A stretch of 61,775 bases of DNA, taken from positions 1-61,775 of the IMG/VR virus record IMGVR_UViG_3300023112_000002; one strand, given 5' to 3'. The notes beneath the pieces were generated by a model. It did not search any database and was not told where the DNA came from. It saw only the letters and a program-made list of their open reading frames with translations. Shown one piece after another: positions 1 to 6,513 of the stretch (positions are counted from its first letter, which is position 1; each line of letters opens with the position of its first letter). This DNA comes from a virus. The position numbers and the translations under genes are program-made.

Positions 1-127
1 CCGAAAAAGGAACTGCATCTAAATCAGGTCGAAATCGTTCAACAACTTTCTCTTCACCGGGGGGAGGTTCTCCTGCTAAAAAAACTGTACATATAACTAA
101 AATTAGAAGAAATAAGCAGGGAAATGT
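1..127. repeat. terminal direct repeat, left copy (circular overlap)
   Basis: Identical to the last 127 bases (61649-61775). The exact length of 127 matches the largest k-mer commonly used by short-read assemblers, so this is most simply the overlap of a circular assembly graph. That in turn implies a circular or circularly permuted genome of about 61,648 bp. A true short terminal repeat is possible but less likely, because the repeat lies inside a reading frame that stays open across the join. Confidence 0.95.
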
Positions 128-251
128 AATGTCTCTCAAAAGTAAGCAGAAAGGTATATCAGATAAAAAATTCCGAAAAGCTTCGAACAGGATTGCTGTA
201 GGTGAAGCCCGCGACAAGTTTAAAGAAAAAAAGAAAAGAATTAAAAAATGA
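1..251 (+). CDS. basic Lys/Ser-rich small protein, 3' part (starts at 61570)
   Basis: Bases 3-251 continue the frame that starts with ATG at 61570. Joined over the circular junction it gives a protein of 109 residues, ending at TGA 249-251. It is strongly basic throughout, low in complexity and without predicted membrane segments. An internal ATG at 129 could give a shorter product. The stop overlaps the ATG of the next tiny ORF (ATGA). It lies in a run of basic small proteins (60651-658). No domain is recognised; a DNA-binding or packaged role is inference only. Confidence 0.8.
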   Translation, partial: EKGTASKSGRNRSTTFSSPGGGSPAKKTVHITKIRRNKQGNVMSLKSKQKGISDKKFRKASNRIAVGEARDKFKEKKKRIKK

Positions 252-292
252 GCTTTAAATCCGTCGCAAATAAACTTGGAAAGAATTTCTAA
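248..292 (+). CDS. possible 14-aa micro-ORF
   Basis: ATG overlaps the preceding stop (ATGA) and TAA lies one base before the next ATG at 294. The encoded peptide MSFKSVANKLGKNF is amphipathic and basic. The tight spacing on both sides suggests translational coupling, but the ORF is too short to call with certainty. It may only be a coupling leader. Confidence 0.3.
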   Translation: MSFKSVANKLGKNF

Positions 293-293
293 A

Positions 294-485
294 ATGGCTG
301 GTCGAACTAAAAAATTTCCAGCTATTAAAAAAGCTAACCGAGGTAAGTTTACCTCGTGGGCGAAGAACAATGGGTTTAAGGACGCATGTAGTGCGGCCTC
401 TGCTGTCATGAAGAGTACGGATAAGTATTCTGAAAAGGTAGTCGAGATGGCTAACTACGCTAATAACTTCGGTTGTAAAAAATAA
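294..485 (+). CDS. conserved basic small protein (63 aa)
   Basis: A 63-residue Lys-rich protein beginning MAGRTKKFPAIKKANRG. The frame is open from a TTG at 276, but the ATG at 294 is preferred because it follows the preceding micro-ORF stop by one base. The C-terminal half (residues 30-60) looks helical. The stop overlaps the next ATG by one base (TAATG). The function is unknown. Its place in the basic cluster suggests a shared role, perhaps nucleic-acid binding. Confidence 0.7.
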   Translation: MAGRTKKFPAIKKANRGKFTSWAKNNGFKDACSAASAVMKSTDKYSEKVVEMANYANNFGCKK

Positions 486-658
486 TGAAAAGAACTCGCA
501 TCGCACCCTCAAGAGGTTTAGGTGATACTATAGAAAAATTCACCACTGCTACTGGAATTAAGAAGGTAGTGGATACTGTAGCTAAAGCTGCAGGTAAGGA
601 CTGCGGATGTGGCGAGCGTCGAGACACTTTAAATAGGGCGTTCCCCTACCAAAAATAA
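485..658 (+). CDS. small Cys-containing protein with CGCGERRD motif (57 aa)
   Basis: This 57-residue protein overlaps the previous stop by one base. It has a helical middle (DTIEKFTTATGIKKVVDTV) and a C-terminal motif DCGCGERRDTLNRAFPY with two cysteines spaced CxC. I recall this C-terminal pattern from small proteins beside structural genes in Bacteroidetes phages. No function is established to my knowledge. It sits directly upstream of the first virion protein gene of this unit. Confidence 0.75.
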   Translation: MKRTRIAPSRGLGDTIEKFTTATGIKKVVDTVAKAAGKDCGCGERRDTLNRAFPYQK

Positions 659-664
659 AAAGAT

Positions 665-1153
665 ATGGCATATCAAAGATTACAAGTCAGTGAGGGGTTA
701 GCAGTTATACCGAGCAATACTGTCCCTATCCCGGACCCGTCTACGAAAGTTATAAGCGGTACTGCAGATTTTTCTGTAGCCGGGACGCTTACAGATGTTG
801 GAACCACTTTTCTGTCAGCTGGCATTCAAACGAATGCTATCGTATATAATGTAACCGCAGGTATTGCTTACTATGTAACGGCAGTTACTGACGATTTAAA
901 CTTAGCCCTTTCGCCGAGTTCTGCAGGAGGTGCTACTGATGAGTATGTTATATACAACGCAGCCACTAAAGCGGCCACTCTATATATAGGCACAACGGGA
1001 GACCTTGTGGTGGAGATGGCCAGTGAGCGAGACTCTCAAGCTACCCCTGCTTTAACCTTTTATAACGTACCCAGCAGCGCGTTCCTCCCTATCTTAGTTA
1101 CTAAGGTGGGAATAAGTAGTTCGCCTAATATGAACATCATAGCTCTCTGGTAG
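665..1153 (+). CDS. probable virion structural protein (162 aa)
   Basis: A 162-residue protein rich in T, S, A, V and G, with a beta-strand pattern. Residues 30-90 contain a module (SGTADF...LTDVGTTFLSAGIQTNAIVYN...VTAVTDDLNLAL) that recurs in several other virion proteins of this genome, such as those at 18914 and 20438. It has no signal peptide or membrane segment. It lies just upstream of a large adhesin-like protein. A decoration, collar or fibre-associated role is inferred from composition and position. Confidence 0.7.
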   Translation: MAYQRLQVSEGLAVIPSNTVPIPDPSTKVISGTADFSVAGTLTDVGTTFLSAGIQTNAIVYNVTAGIAYYVTAVTDDLNLALSPSSAGGATDEYVIYNAATKAATLYIGTTGDLVVEMASERDSQATPALTFYNVPSSAFLPILVTKVGISSSPNMNIIALW

Positions 1154-1154
1154 T

Positions 1155-4100
1155 ATGCCTACAGGGATAGGAAACGGCATAGCGGGAGATGTTTTCCAAA
1201 ACAACCTTGGAGCGGGTGGCGGAGGCGGCCTTGTTTGTCCTTCTCGCTATTCGCTATTATTTAACGGCACGACTCAGTTCTCCTATGGGTCAACATTTGA
1301 TGTATCAGCATCCGCTTCCTCTTTATCTGTTTGGATTAATACCTCGGATAGAGCGGGGGTCTCTGCTACAGGCACCGGTATATACAGTTCCTCAGCAAGC
1401 GGAATAAGACCTTTCTCCACTTATTTCGATGCCGAGGGTGTCCTAAATTCTAAGTTAGGCCCCATGACTTTCCCTGCTCACCCCGAGCTTATAACTAACG
1501 GAAGCTTTTCCAATGTCCCTGTGGGTACGGAGCTTATCGCTAACCCTACCTTCTCTGACGCTGCGAGTATAACCCCGTGGAATACATCTTCCGGTAGGGC
1601 TACTATAGGGCCTTGGGAACCGAGGTTTATGAGACTTACTTATGATTTAGCCCAAGGTGGCGCTTTATTTGATAACCTGAGCCAGCCTTTAAACACCATG
1701 TACAGCGTTAAGATGCGTGTGCGTGGAGTCACTTCAGCGGGTGCAGACCAAGGGTCAGCCTTTAGTAACATAGGGGATAACGTAGCTCTAACCTCTGCAA
1801 ATATTATCTCTAACCCTACCTTAACTTACGACTACCAAGACTATGAGTTTAGGGTGTGGAGCACCACGGCTGAGTTTAGACTATATTTAGCTTCCGCCGC
1901 TATAGGCGACGTAGTAGATTTCGATAGCATCTCTGTTAAGCCGCTCGATATGGTGGTGGACAATGGGAACTTTAGTTCTCTTGGAGCGGATTGGACGGTT
2001 ATAGATAATGCTGCTGGCGATACGGTTACTTTTGGAGGATCATCGGCTACGTGGACAAAAACTGTCCCTGAAGCAGTCTATCTTCAACAAGATTATCCGG
2101 TAACTCTCGGAGCTTCACACAAGCTTACATATACTGTATTATCAAACACTTTTACTGGTTCAGGAACTGAGTTAGGTCTTTCGAGTGTAAGTGCATACGG
2201 ACAATCCACTATACCTTCCTCAGTAGGTACTCATACAGTATATTTAATAGTAACCCTTGATACACCAGTAGCAGCACTTAGGTTTTATTCTAATGATACT
2301 GGGGGTTCATTAGAAATCACAGATGTCTCCGTCGAAGAACTCGGAGAGGATTGGACTGTTTTAGAAGACACTTGTACTTTTGGAGAGAATGGTGTTACTA
2401 TGACTTCAACTGAAGGTACTGATTTAAGAATTAGAACTGGCGCAATACTTGCCGACACTACTTCATATAAAGTAACCTACACAATACATGCAGTCGGATT
2501 AACTGGAACAAATGCCATACAATACTACACGGGTTCAGCTTTAAATGCTTATGACGATTTACCTGAACAAGGGATAGGAACACACACTTTTTATTACACC
2601 ACACCAAGTTCAACTAACAACAACTGGTATTTTAAATTAGACCTTAGAGATGGTTCAACAAGCACGACCGACTTTGTAACTATAAGCAGCGTCTCAATCG
2701 AGGAAGTTCTTTCGGAGGACGAGTGGCACCACATAGCTCTTTCTATAGATCGTGATAGCGAGTGGAAGTGGTACGTAGACGGGGTGCTTACCAACACTAT
2801 GGATAACAGCACGGACGCCGTTCCTGATTTTGCTGGGTTTATAGGGTTTACACTACCTTCTTCATCTATTATAGGGCTTAATGATTGGTTTAATGGATAT
2901 ATGACAGAGCCTTCTTTATGGAACACAGCTTTGTCTACCAGCTCGGTAAAAGCTATATACGATAATATGTATGGGGGACAGAGGTGTTTAGGCACCCTAC
3001 CTTTTACCTCGGACTTAATTACCAACGGGAACTTTACTCAGATAGGTCCGGAGCTTGTAAGCAATCCAAATTTTACGGATACGGGAAGTGATGTAATTTA
3101 CAACGGAGGATTTGACACTTCTATTGCTTTAGGCACTACGGGTTCAGGGTGGGTAAACCCTGACGCTGCTGCTGCGTATAACTTAGGAGGATGTAAAATC
3201 ACTCGCGGAGCAGCAGGTTTTGCAAGACTAAGAGGGGCGGATATTTTAGGCAACGATGATATTATAAGTCTATCGACAAACTATAAAATTACATACACAG
3301 TTTTAGAAAATAATGGAGCTGCTTCTGTTATTTTTGAGTTAGCGGGAACTGCCTCCGATGATATTCCGCTTTCGCTCACAACTCATACGGTATATGTTAC
3401 TTCGGGGACAAGCGCAAGTCAAAGGTTTCAAGTATATAATCAAACAGCTTCTTCAAATATAACTTTAACAGATATTCTTGTTGAAGAACTCGGAGAGGAT
3501 TGGAGTATAGGAATGTCTGACGGCTCAGCGCAAACAGCCACCAAGTATGCCGAAATCTTAGCATCGGGATGTAGAATTGTTTCCGATGATACAGCGACCC
3601 CTTATATAGGTGTTCAGCAAGATGTAGTAGAAATAGGTAAAAATTACAAAGGCTCAGTGTCGGTTACAAACTCCGACACCGGAAAAATCCGTGCAAACTT
3701 TGGGGGTGTTAATAGTGATAGTTTTATTGACGGCAGTAATACTTTTTATGCTTCTGAGACCTCTTCTATAAGCGTGACTTTTTTAAGGAATGCTACTGAC
3801 GTAGACACTACTTTTACTCACGTTTCTGTAAAAGAAGTCGGACAGGGGTGGGAGGCCGAGGGCACAGGGTCTGGTGTTGTAACCTTCCCTAACGGAATGG
3901 CGAGGATTGAAACTGTAGCTGCTCCAAACTCGGCCTATATACGTCAGTATAGCGTGATGGAGGTAGGAAAATCCTATACTATGACGTACCGTATAGTAAG
4001 TAATAACGGTGGAACTCTATACAACTCCGGACAAACCCCCACCACAATGGACTCTACTGTAGGATCACACTCCGAGACCTTTATCGCCGGATCCTCCAAT

Positions 4101-4307
4101 CTACTTATTAGCCGATCTGGGAACAACACAGACATCTCTATAACAAATATCACCCTCACCCAAGTGGGCGGTGGGAACTTAGAGCGTTGGTGGAGGATGA
4201 ATGGAACGGATGACTCTTCATATATAGTAGCCAACCAAGCGCCTAATGGGACGGTAAATGATTTAGCTTTTGCAAATAGCCCACAAATAGAACCAGAAGT
4301 GCCATGA
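1155..4307 (+). CDS. large adhesin/tail-fibre protein with split LamG-like domain and repeats (1050 aa)
   Basis: This protein likely recognises the host surface. Residues about 31-105 look like the N-terminal strands of a concanavalin/LamG-like lectin (RYSLLFNGT...SLSVWINTSD). Residues about 520-612 carry the matching C-terminal part (DEWHHIALSIDRD...WYVDG). Between and after them lie about six copies of a ~120-residue beta module. Typical module features are a start like LITNGNF, a YKxTYTV strand, a GTHTVY strand and an end like ITDVSVEELGEDW. This resembles carbohydrate-binding jelly-roll modules. The domain identities are inference from motifs; the repeats are directly visible. Confidence 0.8.
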   Translation: MPTGIGNGIAGDVFQNNLGAGGGGGLVCPSRYSLLFNGTTQFSYGSTFDVSASASSLSVWINTSDRAGVSATGTGIYSSSASGIRPFSTYFDAEGVLNSKLGPMTFPAHPELITNGSFSNVPVGTELIANPTFSDAASITPWNTSSGRATIGPWEPRFMRLTYDLAQGGALFDNLSQPLNTMYSVKMRVRGVTSAGADQGSAFSNIGDNVALTSANIISNPTLTYDYQDYEFRVWSTTAEFRLYLASAAIGDVVDFDSISVKPLDMVVDNGNFSSLGADWTVIDNAAGDTVTFGGSSATWTKTVPEAVYLQQDYPVTLGASHKLTYTVLSNTFTGSGTELGLSSVSAYGQSTIPSSVGTHTVYLIVTLDTPVAALRFYSNDTGGSLEITDVSVEELGEDWTVLEDTCTFGENGVTMTSTEGTDLRIRTGAILADTTSYKVTYTIHAVGLTGTNAIQYYTGSALNAYDDLPEQGIGTHTFYYTTPSSTNNNWYFKLDLRDGSTSTTDFVTISSVSIEEVLSEDEWHHIALSIDRDSEWKWYVDGVLTNTMDNSTDAVPDFAGFIGFTLPSSSIIGLNDWFNGYMTEPSLWNTALSTSSVKAIYDNMYGGQRCLGTLPFTSDLITNGNFTQIGPELVSNPNFTDTGSDVIYNGGFDTSIALGTTGSGWVNPDAAAAYNLGGCKITRGAAGFARLRGADILGNDDIISLSTNYKITYTVLENNGAASVIFELAGTASDDIPLSLTTHTVYVTSGTSASQRFQVYNQTASSNITLTDILVEELGEDWSIGMSDGSAQTATKYAEILASGCRIVSDDTATPYIGVQQDVVEIGKNYKGSVSVTNSDTGKIRANFGGVNSDSFIDGSNTFYASETSSISVTFLRNATDVDTTFTHVSVKEVGQGWEAEGTGSGVVTFPNGMARIETVAAPNSAYIRQYSVMEVGKSYTMTYRIVSNNGGTLYNSGQTPTTMDSTVGSHSETFIAGSSNLLISRSGNNTDISITNITLTQVGGGNLERWWRMNGTDDSSYIVANQAPNGTVNDLAFANSPQIEPEVP
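2334..2355 (+). repeat. 22-bp direct repeat, copy 1 (adhesin modules)
   Basis: Bases 2334-2355 and 3483-3504 are identical over 22 bases and encode the same EELGEDW module boundary. Conservation at the DNA level suggests recent duplication or gene conversion between modules of the 1050-aa adhesin. Confidence 0.85.
3483..3504 (+). repeat. 22-bp direct repeat, copy 2 (adhesin modules)
   Basis: Second copy of the 22-base identity at 2334-2355, again at the start of a module after EELGEDW. The spacing of 1149 bases covers about three modules plus the second half of the lectin domain. Confidence 0.85.
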
Positions 4308-4582
4308 CTATAGATGATTTTAGATATGCGGAGCTCACACAAACGGAAGCTCGTGGGATAGATTTTTCTCAAGTCCTAACCAACAGTTGGGATACTGCGC
4401 GATGGAACGACGATAGCAGTATGTGTATGGTGTGCTGGGTGGGAGAAACTCCTTCTACTATATCTTCTATACAAGGGTTAGCCACGAAGACGCAGGCTAC
4501 GATGAGGACTGATTTAAGAACTCCAGGAAATAAATTTAAGAACGGAAAAGGCGATACCCCTTCTAAGAAGAAGGGAAAATAA
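4304..4582 (+). CDS. hypothetical protein downstream of adhesin (92 aa)
   Basis: The ATG overlaps the adhesin stop (ATGA), so it is probably translationally coupled. Residues 1-70 are mixed and end in a Lys-rich tail (KGDTPSKKKGK). MCMVCW at about residues 40-45 gives a CxxC pair. No domain is recognised. Coupling suggests it assists adhesin folding or assembly, but that is inference. Confidence 0.7.
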   Translation: MTIDDFRYAELTQTEARGIDFSQVLTNSWDTARWNDDSSMCMVCWVGETPSTISSIQGLATKTQATMRTDLRTPGNKFKNGKGDTPSKKKGK

Positions 4583-4588
4583 TTGTAT

Positions 4589-4596
4589 TATCTTTG
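4589..4596 (+). promoter_or_regulatory. TATCTTTG -7 box before lysis group
   Basis: Matches the Bacteroidetes -7 consensus TAnnTTTG and is identical to eight other boxes in this genome. No TTG is found at the usual -33 spacing. It lies just after the stop of the upstream gene and starts the lysis-like unit. Confidence 0.65.
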
Positions 4597-4600
4597 TGAT

Positions 4601-4669
4601 ATGAATTACTGGACAACACACACTACATGGTCGGGGAGTTTTACGTATAGTTTTAAAAAAAGAAATTAA
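4601..4669 (+). CDS. possible 22-aa leader peptide
   Basis: ATG lies four bases after the TATCTTTG box, so it would be nearly leaderless. The ORF ends in TAA one base before the GTG of the next gene. The peptide starts MNYWTTHTTWSGSF. It may be a coupling leader or chance; no homology is recognised. Confidence 0.25.
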   Translation: MNYWTTHTTWSGSFTYSFKKRN

Positions 4670-4670
4670 A

Positions 4671-4832
4671 GTGCAGGTGGAGATTAAAGATACAATTAGC
4701 GTTATCGCAGCTAACGGAGGGGCTTTAGGAATTACCCTAACCCAGTGTAATCAGTTTTTACAAATGGTTTCTTTACTCTTAGCTATCTCATATACGGGAT
4801 ATAAGATATATAAGATCTTCGAAAAAAAATGA
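4671..4832 (+). CDS. small membrane protein, holin-like (53 aa)
   Basis: The GTG start is one base after the preceding short ORF. The 53-residue product has a hydrophobic segment at about residues 30-46 (LQMVSLLLAISYTGYKI) and a basic C-terminus (KIYKIFEKK). Its stop overlaps the ATG of the DUF5675 gene (ATGA). One membrane span, small size and position before a lysis-type enzyme suggest a holin or spanin-like part. It was chosen from the sequence because the GTG start makes it easy to miss. Confidence 0.6.
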   Translation: MQVEIKDTISVIAANGGALGITLTQCNQFLQMVSLLLAISYTGYKIYKIFEKK

Positions 4833-5299
4833 AGCTCGAGGTTATACGATTCAGCTCCCAAGCCGACTCTACCTCCGGACTCCTTTTTGAAACGACGCCT
4901 GTAGGGAGATCTTTCTTGTGCTACACCTTGGAGGATGAGTACCAGGCTTTAAAAGTAAAAGGAGAGACGCGTATCCCAGCTGGGGTATATGAAATAAAAT
5001 TTAGAAAGATAGGTGGGTTGCATGCGAAGTACAGTAAAAAATATCCTGATATTCATCGTGGCATGCTTCATATCACTGATGTTCCTAATTTTGAGTATAT
5101 TCTTATACATACCGGTAATACTGATGAACATACTGCGGGCTGTCTCATCGTGGGGGATTCTCAAGAAAATAATATCGTCACTGAAAACGGTTGGGTTGGG
5201 AAGAGCCGTAATGCTTATAAAAGGATTTATCCTCTGGTGGCGAAAGCTTTGGAGAGGGGAGAGAAGGTAATGATAAAATATACCGACTACGATGATTAA
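4829..5299 (+). CDS. DUF5675 family protein, possible lysis or cell-wall enzyme (156 aa)
   Basis: Full-length DUF5675-type protein (156 aa). Typical motifs are GRSFLCYTLED (27-37), RIPAGVYEIKFR, and the block HTGNTDEHTAGCLIVG at about 96-111. The His and Cys in that last block resemble the HG...GC arrangement of L,D-transpeptidase (YkuD-fold) active sites. The family has no settled function as far as I know. It sits between two membrane proteins, where phages usually keep the endolysin, so a peptidoglycan-active role is likely but inferred. No signal peptide is visible. Confidence 0.75.
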   Translation: MKLEVIRFSSQADSTSGLLFETTPVGRSFLCYTLEDEYQALKVKGETRIPAGVYEIKFRKIGGLHAKYSKKYPDIHRGMLHITDVPNFEYILIHTGNTDEHTAGCLIVGDSQENNIVTENGWVGKSRNAYKRIYPLVAKALERGEKVMIKYTDYDD

Positions 5300-5696
5300 T
5301 ATTTGGGCCTCTATATTTGGAAAGGTAATAGAAAGTGCCGAAGGTATCCTCGACGAAGTTATCACAACTAAGGAGGAGAAGGAGACTATTAAGTTAGAGT
5401 TAAAAAAAATCTTACTGGAAGCGGAGCGTGAAGCTTTCGCTAAAGAGGTGGAGGACCGTAAGGACGCCAGGTCGTTATATAAAGACGACGCTTTGATACA
5501 AAAAATCTTAGCCGCTTTATTTACTATAGCATATTTCACTCTCTCATATATTATGTTTAAATACTTTGTGTTCCACGACGTCGTGCTTTCGGAGTATGAG
5601 ATAGGGTTTATCTCTACGATATTTGGAGCCATGAGTGCCAAGGTAAATACCATAGTAGACTTTTTCTTTGGGGGCAGCTCAAAAGAAAATAAATAA
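5292..5696 (+). CDS. holin-like membrane protein (134 aa)
   Basis: Overlaps the DUF5675 gene by 8 bases. Residues 1-65 are an amphipathic, charged helix with E- and K-rich segments. Two membrane segments follow at about 75-95 (ILAALFTIAYFTLSYIMF) and 105-128 (IGFISTIFGAMSAK...DFFFGGSS). A C-terminus of the FFFGGSS-plus-charges type is common in the 3-TM/GTA-type phage holins. Role: timed permeabilisation of the inner membrane during lysis. Order in the unit is small TM protein, DUF5675, then holin. Confidence 0.7.
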   Translation: MINIWASIFGKVIESAEGILDEVITTKEEKETIKLELKKILLEAEREAFAKEVEDRKDARSLYKDDALIQKILAALFTIAYFTLSYIMFKYFVFHDVVLSEYEIGFISTIFGAMSAKVNTIVDFFFGGSSKENK

Positions 5697-5700
5697 ACCT

Positions 5701-5708
5701 TATCTTTG
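5701..5708 (+). promoter_or_regulatory. TATCTTTG -7 box before fibre unit
   Basis: Exact TATCTTTG octamer, 28 bases upstream of the ATG at 5736. No TTG at -33 spacing. It starts the unit with the two fibre proteins that share an N-terminus. Confidence 0.65.
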
Positions 5709-5735
5709 CTGTAATATTTACTTAAATCTATTACA

Positions 5736-5978
5736 ATGGAAAAGATTACAGATGCAGAGTTAAAGAGATTAAACGATCTCAACTCTGAGTTCAACACAAT
5801 TAAAACTCAACTGGGCGATTTAACTCTACAGAAGCATGGTCTTGTGTTAAGAGTGCAAGAGCTAAAGGGCGAGTTCCAAACCGCGGAAGAGGGCTTGATG
5901 CAAACCTATGGAAAGGATGCCGTCATCAACTTGGAAACCGGGGAGGTGAAGCAAAAAGAAAATGGCGAAGATAAGTAA
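5736..5978 (+). CDS. coiled-coil small protein (80 aa)
   Basis: Heptad-patterned helix over most of its length (residues 5-60), with an acidic C-terminus. The gene overlaps the start of the fibre gene at 5962 by 17 bases. It could be a fibre chaperone or trimerisation helper; this is inferred from the coiled coil and coupling only. Confidence 0.7.
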   Translation: MEKITDAELKRLNDLNSEFNTIKTQLGDLTLQKHGLVLRVQELKGEFQTAEEGLMQTYGKDAVINLETGEVKQKENGEDK

Positions 5979-6510
5979 CACTACAGTATACCCTACAGTA
6001 ACCCCTGCAGATAACGACCTTCTTATATTAACCGACGCTACCGATTCGAATAAAACGAAGACGGTATTGATGAGCGGGGTGAAGTCTTATCTAAATGTTG
6101 ATACGTTTAATGCTACAGGGACTGTTACTTCTACGCAAATATTAAACTCTTTCGCCATACCTGTCGTTCTTATTCAGGGTGTTGCGGGAAAACATATTGT
6201 CCCCATATCTATGGTGTTTACGTTTGTGCCCAACACCACCCCTTACACGACTGCTAACGAGGCATTGTTTACTTTGGGTACGCCGTCATCAGCTGGTACA
6301 TGGAGTCGTATAACTAATGCGTACTATACGGGGTTAACTTCTAAAACTGCATTTAGTTTACCAAGCAGTTACAATACTTTTAACAACCCAGGTATTTATG
6401 CGTCAGGTGCCGGAAATGATAATTTCTTATATTCTACGACAGTAGCCGCCCCTACTGGGGGTGATGGGACTTTTACTTATAATATTATGTACAGACTTGT
6501 AAACGCGTAA
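5962..6510 (+). CDS. short tail-fibre protein sharing an N-terminal anchor (182 aa)
   Basis: Residues 1-35 (MAKISNTTVYPTVTPADNDL and following) closely match the N-terminus of the next protein at 6514 (MAKIENTTVYPLVTPNASDF). The rest (40-182) is a beta-rich T/S/N-rich domain, likely a receptor-binding or capping head. The shared start suggests both proteins dock on the same virion site. It ends three bases before the next gene. Confidence 0.75.
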   Translation: MAKISNTTVYPTVTPADNDLLILTDATDSNKTKTVLMSGVKSYLNVDTFNATGTVTSTQILNSFAIPVVLIQGVAGKHIVPISMVFTFVPNTTPYTTANEALFTLGTPSSAGTWSRITNAYYTGLTSKTAFSLPSSYNTFNNPGIYASGAGNDNFLYSTTVAAPTGGDGTFTYNIMYRLVNA

Positions 6511-6513
6511 GCT

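Noticed and set aside
255-512. 85-aa minus-strand frame opposite the small basic genes
   Set aside because: It is the antisense of two coupled plus-strand genes with conserved-looking products.
4949-5797. 282-aa reading frame on the minus strand
   Set aside because: It lies fully opposite the DUF5675 and holin genes, has an unusual composition and no recognisable domain. The plus-strand genes are well supported.
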